Source: Glossina fuscipes (lineage: Eukaryota; Arthropoda; Insecta; Diptera; Glossinidae). Taken from it: 64,000 nt of DNA. Position numbers and translations under genes: made by a program. The stretch's first letter is position 1, and each line of letters starts with the position of its first letter. Below are positions 37,005-48,436 of the stretch, piece by piece. Below the pieces are notes generated by a model, which made no database searches, was not told the origin of the DNA, and worked only from the letters and a program-made list of their open reading frames with translations. The stretch lies in assembly GCF_014805625.2 (NCBI RefSeq), contig NW_023998414.1, forward strand, positions 32,655,798-32,719,797, read 5' to 3'.

Positions 37005-37975
37005 CCTCTCCTTTTTATACCCACCACTCATTTTGCTTTTTCTTCATAATGTTTGTATTTTCTCACAAAAGGAAGCTTCAGATGCCTTATAAAGTGTATA
37101 CATATTTTTGGTCGGTGTGAAATTCTGAATTCTGAATTGATTAAGCCATGTCTGTCCGTCTATATGGTGTGTATTGTTGGCACTATTCTGGTTGTAAAAA
37201 TGAAGCTATCGTCTTCAAGTTTGCTATTGAAAATGGGCTAAATTGGTCAGAGGAGTAGCCCGCCATGGAGCTGAACTGAATGTAACTCCGTTTATCCTAA
37301 CAAAAATTTGTGCATTGTTACTCGTTAGTCGTTACTCAGAAACTATAAAAGTTAAAAGATTCAAATATTTCGCACTGATTTTACAAAACACTCTACGCTT
37401 TACGTACAGAAATGGGACACATGGGACGGCCATGCTCGCACAAAGTTACAAGTGATTAAATTCTATTTTCTTCACTTTCTTGCGGTTTTATGCTTAATGC
37501 ACAAACTACTTTGTACACTTCTCAAATGAAGATATATTATCTGCCTAAAAGTGGATCAAAAGTGGGCGGCGATTAATTTTTTGCTTAATAATACCAGTGA
37601 TATGGATATCAAATAAAAGAACATGGAGAATAGGAGGCGACAAGGTAAGTGTATTCATTCTAAATTACTAGTGATAGATGTCACGATATGGTGGACACAT
37701 TATGGATATCAAGTAAAAGGCTTTGGCAATTGAAATGCAAAAAGCTAAGTGTGTCAATTTTAAATTAATCATGATGAATGTCACGGCATGGTAAATTTAA
37801 TTTTTCTTAACAGCATTTTTTACTCAACTAAAGATGGCAGATAAATCTGTTCTCATTCATCGTTTTATCACAATATATATAAAAGCAGGGGGCGCCAAAG
37901 ATTTTAATAGTGGTAGATATGAGAGATTCGGCCCCAGCCGAATATAATTTTCTTATTTGTGACATATTATTTTTT
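37005..37975 (+). mobile_element. Near-complete GTCY-type dispersed repeat, about 970 bp (copy 9)
   Basis: Head 'tttatacccaccactcat' at about 37,014-37,031; 'ttaagccatgtctgtccgtc' at about 37,140-37,159 is the GTCY signature. 'aaatgggctaaattggtcag' and 'gtagcccgccatgg' follow and echo the fragment at 1-180. Then comes a 100-bp tandem duplication (37,601-37,800), and the tail 'gagagattcggccccagccg' leads into 'ttcttatttg'. No transposase or reverse transcriptase is encoded, so it is non-autonomous. The word 'tatggatatcaa...aaaag' is, from memory, common in fly intergenic repeats. Confidence 0.55.
37601..37800 (+). repeat. Two tandem 100-bp units inside copy 9
   Basis: TATGGATATCAA starts at 37,601 and again at 37,701, exactly 100 bp apart. 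Both units continue with 'taaaag', 'aagtgt', 'aattttaaatta' or close variants, 'gatgtcacg' and 'atggt'. Identity by eye is moderate, so the duplication is old and belongs to the element. Confidence 0.75.
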
Positions 37976-39160
37976 TTACCAAATTAATCATTTAAATGAG
38001 AGGAAATAATTGTTAACTCGATTTTTGTTTTATTACTACAATGTTTTCTTCAAAGTTTATTTCATTTTAATAAAACAAAAAAAAAATTAATATACTGAGT
38101 AAAGTCGCTAAACTTAAAACAACCTAAACACACGCTTTCTTTCTAGTTTTTAACATATACGCACATTATTTCAATAAAAAACACACCCTACACACCCTAC
38201 ACTCCATACACGGCCTACACATTCTCTACAGAATATAACAGACCAACTTTTGAAAAAAGCAATTGAATCTCTTCTACTTTCTCTGTTTTTCACACAGAAT
38301 TAATCAAAGAAATTTTTAAGAGTAAAAACAAAATTTTATAATAACAATGCCAGCGCTACTCTGTCACTACACTGTCACTGTACTGCTGTAGTAAAGTAAT
38401 CAAAGAATATAGTAAGAGTAGAACAGAGTAAAACTGAATCTCTGCCAACAAATAAATTTCCATCAAATTCTCTACACTGTTAAATTGTTAAATCATCTTT
38501 AAAAGCAATGTTATTTTTCCACATTCACTATGTAATTCTCCCTGCCATTCGTGAGGCATTATTCTCTCAGTGAGGATGTACTGTAAGGAAATATTGCTAT
38601 AATGTACGATTGAGCCCTATTAGTAACGAATCAATTAATTGCAATAAAACAAGAATACCATGAACGCGTAGAACGGACGAAAAACAAAATACTCCATTAT
38701 GTCATCGTAGGTCTGCGTAATCGTAATGCAGAAATTCTTTCGCTTTCAGAAAGTGTGAGATTAATTTACATTTTTTTTTTTTTTTTTTTAAACTAAACGG
38801 TTTAACTGCTAACGATTTGGGCCGAATTCGCTTAAAAACAAAGTGAGTTATTTGAGAATTCGGAAAATTGTTTCGGTTTTGTTAAACATCGAATTTACTC
38901 TTGAAAGCGGTTATCCGCTGATATCGATGTTAACGTAACAAAAGTAGCGTCACATAACGAAACTTTTGACTGTTTGTTGTTTTATTTTTGGTTATTCGTG
39001 TATGGGCAGAAATTCTGTTAAAATTCGCTAATATGACGTCACACAGTATAAAATATTTACAGAACAAAAGCATTTACATGTCCATGCTTTTAAGTGCATG
39101 AAGTGCACGTGAAAAATAAGAAAAAAAAGGAAAAAGAGAAAATACTCACAAGAGAAATAA
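37976..39160. other. AT-rich non-coding stretch
   Basis: (CACCCTACA)-like imperfect repeats at about 38,183-38,220, and a T21 run at 38,770-38,790. The stretch 38,455-38,490 is the reverse complement, at about 80 percent, of 51,908-51,945. Nothing coding. Confidence 0.45.
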
Positions 39161-39161
39161 T

Positions 39162-39192
<31 letters not shown>
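39161..39192. repeat. (CA)n microsatellite
   Basis: About fourteen CA units with one CG step. Confidence 0.95.
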
Positions 39193-42100
39193 TTGCGAAG
39201 GTTCCGTAATTTTATATTCATCAGACGCTTCAACAAATTTCAGTGACAATTATCCCTATATCTAAGAAGATATTTTTGTAGTTGAAAAGCTTTACATTAT
39301 AGGAATAATTTATATACGTACGTCTTTACTTTATAATATTTGTACACACGTGCATCCATTCAAAGGAAAACACTAATGTAATGTAGTAGTAGTGTGTTCG
39401 ACACCTTTTTTCGAATCGAAAGAGCACTGATAGAATAATAATAGACGAGGACATTATTAGGAATGAATTCAAGTATTTAGAAGAAAAAAAAGAAATACGA
39501 TTTTTCGAAATCTATATTAAATGTTACGAAATGATAGAGAAGCTGGCAGTAAATTCCATAATCCGACAGCCGAATCTGTAATTAACATCAACAACTTCCC
39601 CCGTAACTTTTAATAATTTTGACAAAAGCACTGAAAATTTTCGAATCGCTTTCAGCGTAATATCTTCTTATCAGTCGTTTTGGTAAAAGTACAGTAACAT
39701 ATTATTGTTTTGAATACTTTCTAAAGACGTCTCTTAGTCTTAGAGAAGTTGAAAACCATCGGATAAATGATATTAGAATAAAAAATTTCAAGCGCGTATT
39801 GATTTAACACGAGCAGTGTTTGCGGATCATTTGGACAAGTTTCATTTGAAAGTTTCAAGGAAAAAATAGTTTTCAACGTATGTTAATAATGTTATCTTTG
39901 AACCCTTCTGTTGCCAATGGTAAATTAATAATCATGTGAATTTTTCGAATAGTGAGAAGGATTGGACATAGATTGATATAGATATTATATCAGTTTAAAG
40001 ACGAATTCTAACAGATAATGCTCGCCTGTTTAACTGCTGCTTGTGTATGATTATTTATGTTCAACTTGAAGATCGTAATTTTGGAAATATTGCGTTGAAA
40101 ACTGTCAAACTGATATCGTTAGCTTAAAGAGATAGCTGAAAATGGATAAGATCGAAGCACTTCAATCACCACTCATCGTATACGGCCCCATATACAAAAG
40201 TAATAAAAACTTGCATCTTTTAATATATCTCGACAAACGTCGACAAACGTGAAAGGCAAACAATTCCACAAACTGAATGAGTGCGCACAATTTTAATGGA
40301 GTAGGGCCATACTTCAGATCCCCCTCTATGTAACAGATCACTTCTTAAGTCTCCTGTTCGACATAGATAAAACAAGACTGTTGACAGCGGATATGTAGAA
40401 CGTATTCTACACACCAATCTATTACGTCCATGATGTTATTTATTTAGCGGACAAGGCCTCCAAAATATCAAGTCAAATTGACATAAATGTTATGTAAATC
40501 ATTGCTTAATGTCACAAAAGGCGACCCAAAAAGAAGAAAGCCAATCTCTTCACAGCGTCTCCTTTGATGATATTCCTCATCGTTGATGGTGGTGATCGGC
40601 AACCATAAAACATTATTTAAGTAGAGCTTAGATATGCATGGAAGATAGATTTATTTATAAGCAAAGAAATATTCCTTAACGGAACGTAATGTGATCTAAA
40701 TGCAAAAATGTTATAAACATTTGATGATTCCTTGGAATTTTTTCGAAAATGTTTATCTATCTGGCAATGTTTACGTTCAGTAGAACCATAGCTGTTTATG
40801 CTTTACAGCACTCGCATAACGATTGAAGGGATTTTTAGTTTCACTCTACAATTCCAATAAGTCTTCAGGATTTGCCTTTTGTTCTGTTTGGATGGCATAA
40901 ACTTCTTTCGCATTTGCATAAGACAATAAGGCATCAAGGCAACATTTTTGCTATTTTATGAAAAAAGTACTCAAGAGAATTTTATTAAATGAAACTATGT
41001 CACGGAGAGTTCTTGTTCCGCTATAACGTTCTAATCTTGAAAGTAATTAAGTATCTGAAAGTCGCGATCATGTAAGACTTTCGTATCGATTTCTTATTTA
41101 GAGCAGAGATCTGAAAGAAGTGACAATCTTTCGGTCTATTTAATTGTGTCTGTCAAAATCCGAATATTATCAGCTTGTTCTCCTCTCTTATAAATAGACA
41201 AAAAGATCACAAATTTCACTTATATAATACATATGGACAAGTGAACATTATACTTGATGAGCCAAATTTTTCGATAGTGATGCCGCTCCGTCAAACAGTA
41301 GAGCGGCGTGGTCGAAGAATTTTCTGTTTCAAAACAAAAAATGATGATTTCCTTTTTTTGGCAGATTCCAAGTGATTTCGAGGATGAGGAAAAGATGAAC
41401 TTAATTAAATCCTCCATTTTTCTGCTTTCATTTGATCTGAGCGACGATCGTTTTAAATAAAATATGAATAAATGCATATTATTTGTATGCATCACAAATG
41501 CAATCCAAAAAACTAGCACATGTCGAGGTAGTATAGGGGCATTGGAGGCATCCCGCGGAGATCTATGTCGAGAAGTTCGATCTTCTTCCATCAAATGATA
41601 TAAAATGATGTGTGTGTGATAATGAGCGTGAAAGTGACTATTTATTAGTATTCAACAATTTATTACTTATCCTTCACAAATTCAAACCTTTTTTTTGAAC
41701 CATGCCAATGAGGAGTTTGGCTTATATAAGTTCAGTGACATAAATCTTAAAGAAAAAAATTTCTTTTTTTTGGCAAATTTTTGTTTCAGTGACTAAGTCA
41801 AACCTTTTTGGTCCAAAATTTTTCGTTTTGCTTTGCTAATTATTTTGTTTTTTTTTTTAATTTTCTAAGTTGCTTCAGCTGTTTGCAAGTAAACAATTTT
41901 TTTTTTTTTGGATTTTATTTGGTCTTCAGTTCGCATCTGCTTCATTTTACAGATGCAACTCTCAACAACTAATAGTAACTCAACAACTGTTCCGCTTACG
42001 TGATCCCAAAGAACCGACAGTCATTGACCAATGCTGAATGCTATCAGATACCCGATCCGAAATAAGCCGAACAACAAAAATATAAACTGATTTTCAGATA

Positions 42101-43489
42101 CGCGATTACCTTCCTGTTGTTGATAATCCCCGCAGCGAAAGTTTAATTTGTCAGTAATCGATTAAAGCTTTAGTTTAGTCAATGTGAGCGACGACGGCCC
42201 GACCATAAAAACTAATAGTGTGCACTCTATACCAACAAGGACTGTTATGTGCAATCGCAAACTTTACCATGAATGTCAAACCAGTAGAAAAGACTACAAA
42301 AATTATTCTTTCTGGTAAATAAAAATTTTAGCAAGAAAATAAATAAAAACAAAAAAACTTTTCTCAGTTCACAACAAGTAAGAAGTTAAAAACTGGACGC
42401 TATCTGTTCACGTACACGCCGACCATGCATAATAAATTAAAGCAATAACGGAAAGCAGCGAAAATTTTTTCCTAAATTTTCATCTATAACTTTCGATCCC
42501 GTCGATAGATTTCTGAAAAATTGCTGCCCAAAATTTTAACTTCAAATTATTTCCAATTTAGTGTTAATAACACTGGATCGGATTTTATCGTTAATTGTGG
42601 ACGAGCTAGTGAACCGATGGAAGCCAATTTGCCATTAAACATGAAAGTGATCCTATGGCCGTCTGGGTCACAGGTTTACGAAGATATCTTCTTGAGATTG
42701 AAAGTTATGGACATAAGTATAAAAAAAAGCGTTGATATCTTCCGCGGTTGTTTTAATTGGTTCTGCACAGTTGACTGAGTTGATTCTCAGTGTCGTGCCG
42801 TCATTTTTGCGGCTGTGACGATTTATAAAATTTACCTATCAAACTGACAGATGTCTGTAAGCCATTGGAAACTAGTGTACTTGTTAAATCATACAACCTT
42901 ATAATATGTAATGCTCTTCCCTTATGCAAACAATTAAAATCCTCACGAAACAGATTGAGAATCTGGAGGAAAGAAATTAAAACGAAAGATCCAACAAAAC
43001 CTCAAAAGAAACAAATATATATATATATACTAGGCATGCCTATGAAAAGTCGTGTTCTTAACTGACTTCATTAAATTTTGATAAGACTTTGCCTTACCTT
43101 TTTCTACGTTTCCGCTAAAGCCAGATATATTAAGCGAGAAAATGGTTACGCAGTTGTTTAAGAGTTTCGTAGTGACTTGTCTACAACGCGATATTACGCA
43201 TAGGTGTATGTGCGTGCATGTGTTTGTATATTGTCTAGTGTCCTTTGAGTTACGTAAGTTAAACTAATTAATAATTGGCGGCTTGTTTTGTAATCGTAAA
43301 GAGAAAAAACTCAGTTTTTATTGTTCTTATTAAATCTGCTTGAAATTTCCCAAAATGAGCCCATTTTTCCACATTTATGGCGTCTAATATTTTTCACTGC
43401 CTAAGTAAATCTACTCAAAAGCGAAAAAAAAAAATGTAAATAAATTATTGTGATGTAGATTCATATTCGTTAATATAATATATAATATT
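39193..43489. other. AT-rich non-coding stretch
   Basis: Contains a short tandem 'cgacaaacgt' x2 at 40,231-40,252. Opposite-strand frames at 41,175-41,594 overlap and are unrecognised, and an 85-codon plus frame at 42,521-42,778 has no known domain. Several T-runs fall in 41,760-41,910. No supported gene. Confidence 0.45.
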
Positions 43490-43526
43490 GTGCGTATGTG
43501 TATGTGTATGTGTATGTGTATGTGCA
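43490..43526. repeat. (GTATGT)n hexanucleotide repeat
   Basis: Five to six units. It gives a poly(His-Thr) string in a minus-strand frame. Confidence 0.9.
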
Positions 43527-43951
43527 TATGCCCGATTGTGTGTATATCTAGGCAACATATATAAATGAAAGTGAGAGCAAAAAGCATGATCCGCGATTGA
43601 TTTTAAGTACATTACTTGGAATGATTGAAGAATGAAAAACGAGTGAGTGATTCCCACTGAAACTTCAGTTGAAAAAATGGTCGCCAACATCACAATGCAG
43701 CGTGTTGAAAATTAAGTGTTTGCCAACCAATCGTTCATGGGATCAGACTTTTAAATAAATGCATAAGAATTGCCAAGAAAATGTAATAAATCTATGTTTA
43801 CAAAATCATGCCGCACCGTGATTGTAAAGAAGAAAAAAAAAAAGAAAAAAAAAAAAAAATAAAGAAAAAAAGAAAACAAAGCATAAGAAACAGGACAAGT
43901 AAAAAATTTATATTCATCCATTAGGTCGAAGCTTTAATACCTATAATCTTC
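43527..43951. other. AT-rich non-coding stretch
   Basis: A long A/G-rich tract at 43,828-43,880. Otherwise nothing recognised. Confidence 0.5.
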
Positions 43952-44001
43952 TATTACTACTACCACTATTATTACTACTACTACTACTACTACTACTACT
44001 T
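43952..44001. repeat. (CTA)n trinucleotide repeat
   Basis: About eight perfect ACT units preceded by imperfect ones. A similar (TAC)n lies at 51,693-51,736. Confidence 0.95.
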
Positions 44002-44129
44002 TATTATCCATGGCTGACCAGTGTTAGTTCCATTAAGATTACCATGTTAATATTTCATCCCAACATATGCTATGAATAGTGGAAGGAAGTACTTCGCCTA
44101 ATGTGATCATATCATGGACACTTCGAAGC

Positions 44130-44260
44130 TTGATCTAAACTTTGTTCAACTTTTTTATCACAATTCGTATCGTGGCACGAGGATATTAAATGCTTTAGAA
44201 ATTGCAAACTATCGGACAGACGGACAGAATTAAGTTGTTTGAAAATCTTACGTTACGAAA
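44130..44260 (-). mobile_element. GTCY-family dispersed repeat, copy 10 (fragment)
   Basis: 'atcggacagacggacagaat' at 44,211-44,230 is the RGAC signature, followed by 'taagttgtttgaaaatctta'. It lies immediately upstream of the integrase remnant. Confidence 0.4.
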
Positions 44261-44369
44261 GAGTACATATTGTTATGGGGTCTATGGTATGATGCGTTTC
44301 TAAGCATTACAAAAACAAGGACTTATTCAGTAGACTCTCATCCGTTCTTGATGGATATGAAAAAGGAAC

Positions 44370-44461
44370 GTATTTGGCACTTTTGCTATCCAGCACTTGC
44401 TACCTATGTCAAGCAGGTGCTGAACAATGCTGATATATTTACCCCGAAATATCGTATGTAA
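44370..44461 (+). pseudogene. Possible integrase zinc-finger remnant
   Basis: The plus frame ending at 44,461 contains FCYPALATYVKQVL, then NNADIF and KYR. It resembles the 'FyWP.m..dV..yv..C..C...K' end of the HHCC finger of Ty3/gypsy integrases, with the Trp and both Cys positions replaced. Its position, 0.5 kb upstream of the D-35-E fragment and on the same strand, is right for that domain if a (TA)n tract at 44,670-44,702 and other sequence expanded the gap. On its own it would not be called. Confidence 0.35.
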
Positions 44462-44667
44462 ATTTACGATATTTATACGACATACAATTACTTTACACTC
44501 TCTACCATATACCCCATATAGAGGAGGAAAAAAAAAGCAAAGCATTAAGGATCTGATCTTTAATATCCATTCTGTTATGCAATGCCTAATGAACTCGTTG
44601 ACAAGGAAATGCATAGTTTTCTCACGATCGCAATAACAGAACCCGGCTATCACGGCTATAAAGCTGA

Positions 44668-44669
<2 letters not shown>

Positions 44670-44702
<33 letters not shown>
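44670..44702. repeat. (AT)n microsatellite
   Basis: Sixteen AT units inside the decayed retroelement region. Confidence 0.95.
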
Positions 44703-44704
<2 letters not shown>

Positions 44705-44903
44705 TTCAATTATTTTATATCGTATGCAAGCGTCTGAATATTTCTTTTGAATATTTTAAGAGTATTGAAGACAATTTTCCAAATACCTTTGTCTTCCTTC
44801 GTTCATTAGGCTTCATATGGATCAAATGTCAACGTACAGCTTTGATACCGCCACTGACGATATATTTCATTTCCAAACTGAAAGATGTTGAACTGTCCCT
44901 TAG

Positions 44904-45131
44904 ACGCATTTTTTCTGCCTTAGGATCCACCCAAACCCATATTTGGAAAGTGATAATGGCTCACCATTCGCTAGTGTAGAATTGAAAGAATTCGTAACCA
45001 AAAGAAAATTAAAGCCTAAAAAAAGTTCATCATATTGTTCTTTTGAGAATGGTTTAGCAGAAACAGCCAATGATGTTCACTTACTTCACATGCCAGTGTT
45101 GTTCACTTGCTTCACATACTTAAAAATGTGA
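44904..45131 (+). pseudogene. Decayed Ty3/gypsy-type retrotransposon integrase core
   Basis: An open frame from 44,904 to the stop at 45,131 encodes LESDNGSPFASVELKEFV, then SSSYC, then ENGLAE. This is the second half of an rve integrase catalytic core: SDNG with its Asp codon at 44,952, and NGLAE with its Glu codon at 45,060. Thirty-five residues separate them, the classical D-35-E spacing. The preceding 'FSALGS' sits in the +1 frame just upstream (about 44,911-44,928), which suggests a frameshift in the 'f..fG.P..l.SDNG' segment. The first catalytic Asp, reverse transcriptase, RNase H and LTRs are not seen. It is a truncated relic, not an active element. Confidence 0.65.
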
Positions 45132-48100
45132 ATACGACCAGAAGCGATAGATTACTCCAGATTATTATCATGATTGATTGTGTGTGTGTGTGTGTGTGTG
45201 TGTTACGAATGTTTTCTCATAATTTTTCTTCTTTCATATTATTAAGCATATGATTGTTTTCATCAGATGTTTTTCTTTTACTTGCTCTGCCGGTTAGTAA
45301 CGAACTGCAACGAATGTTAAAATTTAATTAAATTGTCAGTTAAAGTATAACTGAAACTGTCGTGATATACATACGCTTTTAATTGAAAGCCGACCTTTTA
45401 GTTTAACTTTCATTGAAAATTGTCCTCAGACTTACATCTTTTAGTAAAAATGAATAAACTCACCTCTTATGCTTAACTGGAAGTTTAAGTAAAGGATGTC
45501 GACTAACAATTCATTGATGATGATATGGGTTCAACTCGCAAATACGTTCGAGTTTTCAATAAAGCCAATAAAGCCTTAGATGCTAGTGTTTTAAGATTTT
45601 AGTCTTAGAATTTATCTCTCTGACCGAAATTAATAACAAAAACAATAAAAATATTTTAAAGTTTCGGATGTTTATTCCCAGGTTTATTACAAAAGCGAAG
45701 ACAAATTGAATACACCTCATTATTGAATCGAAGATTATAAGTCTGCGTAAGATGACATAGATAAGTATGTTCTTAAGAATAATTGACAGGCAAATAAATT
45801 CAGGTCAGTCAACCACAAGCACATATAAACAATCAGTAAGAGCAACAGAACCCTGCAAACATATTCTAAGCAATTTTGTCGTAGTATGCATCAGAGAGAA
45901 TGTACAGATTGAATACAAGGTACGTGTGCAAGGGTCAAACAGTTTTTAGTTTCTTAAATTTTCTTCGTTTTTTTTTTGATAAAAAGAAAAACATCATAAG
46001 AATTTCTTTTGCTTAATCAATTCATTAATTCATTATTTAGTTTTTAGTCATTATTTAAAGTTTTCAAAAAACTGATTGCAATCTTTCAAGCAAAAGATAT
46101 ATTAATTCATTCAGAATCCCATATGGAACGGACAGGGCGAGTGCTTAGCAACCTTGAATTCAATCGATTTATCTTTTCGAATGAAACATTTCTTTTCTGA
46201 GCTAAACCATTGTCTCTTGGGGAAACGGACAATGTATTGCTTTCCCCTAAAAGAAGACAGAGTGCCTGCAATAAAATAAAATGCATAAAGATAAGCTATA
46301 TTTTTAATGGTATTCGTTAATTCATATACTTTACACGTCGTTAACGAACTAAGAAGTATAAAGTAAAACTATACAGACCTTTGATCAAACGAAATGTTTG
46401 CATGGACATCAACCATAAGATTCTTAGTATAAAGTTTGTCGTCGACCGGTCACCCGAGGTAAGAGAGACTGAATTATTACGAATCCAATCTCGTTAAAGA
46501 ACAAAGTAATCCTAACCCGTTTTAAGTGTCATTTTGGTAGGCTCAACTTCTGCTCGGTTGCTCACTACTACTAAGGCGCCATTCGGTAACTGAATTTAGG
46601 GGGTCTCTGATGACTCGTAATAAACGAAAATATCATCAACGTCTAACAGGTTGTTCAGCAAATCCCTTTATTAGGCATTGTACTCTGCCAAAACCCACTG
46701 AATGCCATCAATTATAAAGCAAATTGGATGGGAATTGGCCAAGATAAATCCGAACTCAAAACGCGTACTCTCTGCGTCCTATCGGGGCCGGGGAGGTCAG
46801 GGGAAATTGAGGCTTCACCATTCTCGAACTAACCAGAATCGTAGATCATTCTTCTTTCGATTGTAATTTCTGTTTCAATTTCTATGAAACAATGATCCCA
46901 CTTGGAGATTACTTTTCATTCTAGACACAAACTGCCGTACAACAATATTGAGTTTTTCGTTTCGCTCTACACTGATTTGGTGAATAGGCCTGGTGGACCA
47001 GTTCCCAGCACTTTCAAAGTGCAGCGAATCGATTTTGCCCACGGACGGATGGGTGATTATCATGTAAGAATATGCTCCTATGCACAAAGAACGCTTCAAA
47101 TTGTTGAACTGTTCTTAGTAGCGTTTGATATCAATCGTCAAGGGGCAATTTCAAGTTTCAAACATTCCATAAAAGCATTAATTTAATATTAACTTTCTTA
47201 TTGTATTCTTAGTAATTTCAACTAACCCGCGCGAACATAATGATTAAATAACTAAAAAAAAAATAAATAAAAATAAATAAATAAATTAATAATATCTTAA
47301 CCTACTACCGTTTAATGCATGACTTTGGAGCAGATTTTAAGAGGCTGCCCCTTATCAAGCATGAAATCCAATTCAAGCTGGCACTTACGCAAGAATCATA
47401 GAAGAGTCTTATATGCTATCTAATTAGTAGCAGAAACCCTATTCTACCCTATCAGCTTCTATTATGTGCTTTATAGAGAAATGAGGTTTCGCCTTTACTT
47501 ATGATAAGACTACGATCTTTTATATAGCATTGTTTCGCGTTATAAACTCACTGAAATCTTGTACATTGATTAATGACGAGAATTGAAGTCGAGTGTAATT
47601 TCTATCTTCTTTTCATGCGTTGTATGTAAAGTTAAGGGTATCATAGTGGAACGGTCAGTATGAAAATATACATTGTTTTTTTTTTTTTTATAACTAGAAC
47701 TCATATCTCTACTGAAAACACAATCTTACGTAATCTAGGTACGAACTTATGAAAATTAAGGTCATTAAAACCACTGTAACCTGTAAGTTAATTGCCAGAT
47801 TGCCATGAAAATCGTTTAGGTCGTTTGAAGATTGCTATTATGCAGATATTATAGGGGTCTCTTAATAGTAACAGACCGAAGGCGTATTGTAAGATATGTT
47901 AATTTAAGTTTTCGATTGTCAACTTGTTGCGTTAATTATCTTTTAAGGGATTTTAAAAGTTGCATTACATCAAATATTCGCTTCCGTTCACAGTATATTT
48001 AACTCGTAGAGATTTTGTAGCATAGCACTTTGCGGTGTGATGGCATCGCATGTTACATATATAGAAATCGCGCGATCACGATTAAATAGATAATTGCATT

Positions 48101-48405
48101 ACTTGTACTAAAGTTTAAGTTCTGTGTAACTTATTCGCCCTTGTGTTGGTTGATGATAGCTTTGCAAAAAAAAGTTCTATTAACAGGTGTAAATATATTA
48201 CAAAAGCCACAAAGGAAAAAGTAATAAGCGAGCAAAGATGAAGATAAAGATAGATAGAGATGTGCATTTTAAGTCACGTAACACAAAATGATATAAATTA
48301 ACCCTGGTTTTATGTTACCTGAATCTGGCTGATAGAAGAGTTTGGAAGGCTTATAATAAATATCGAGCTACATTCAGGCGAGCTGGAGCGATGTCTCTTC
48401 TGCTG
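45132..48405. other. Non-coding stretch
   Basis: (TG)n at 45,179-45,203. 46,430-46,830 is less AT-rich and contains 'ggggccggggaggtcagggg'; overlapping frames at 46,875-47,186 on both strands are unrecognised. (AAAT)n at 47,256-47,285 and T-run at 47,676-47,690. No gene supported. Confidence 0.45.
45179..45203. repeat. (TG)n microsatellite
   Basis: Twelve TG units shortly after the integrase relic. Confidence 0.95.

Positions 48406-48430
<25 letters not shown>
48406..48430 (-). repeat. 25-nt poly(T) tract
   Basis: Uninterrupted T run. On the minus strand it could be a retroposon tail. 48,460-48,560, just downstream, is less AT-rich but unrecognised. Confidence 0.85.

Positions 48431-48436
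<6 letters not shown>

Noticed and set aside
38180..38225. Direct similarity of 'tacactccatacacggcc' to 'tacactctatacggcc' at 52,204
   Set aside because: Short, low-complexity, and in direct orientation; it does not fit the inverted A/B/C order.
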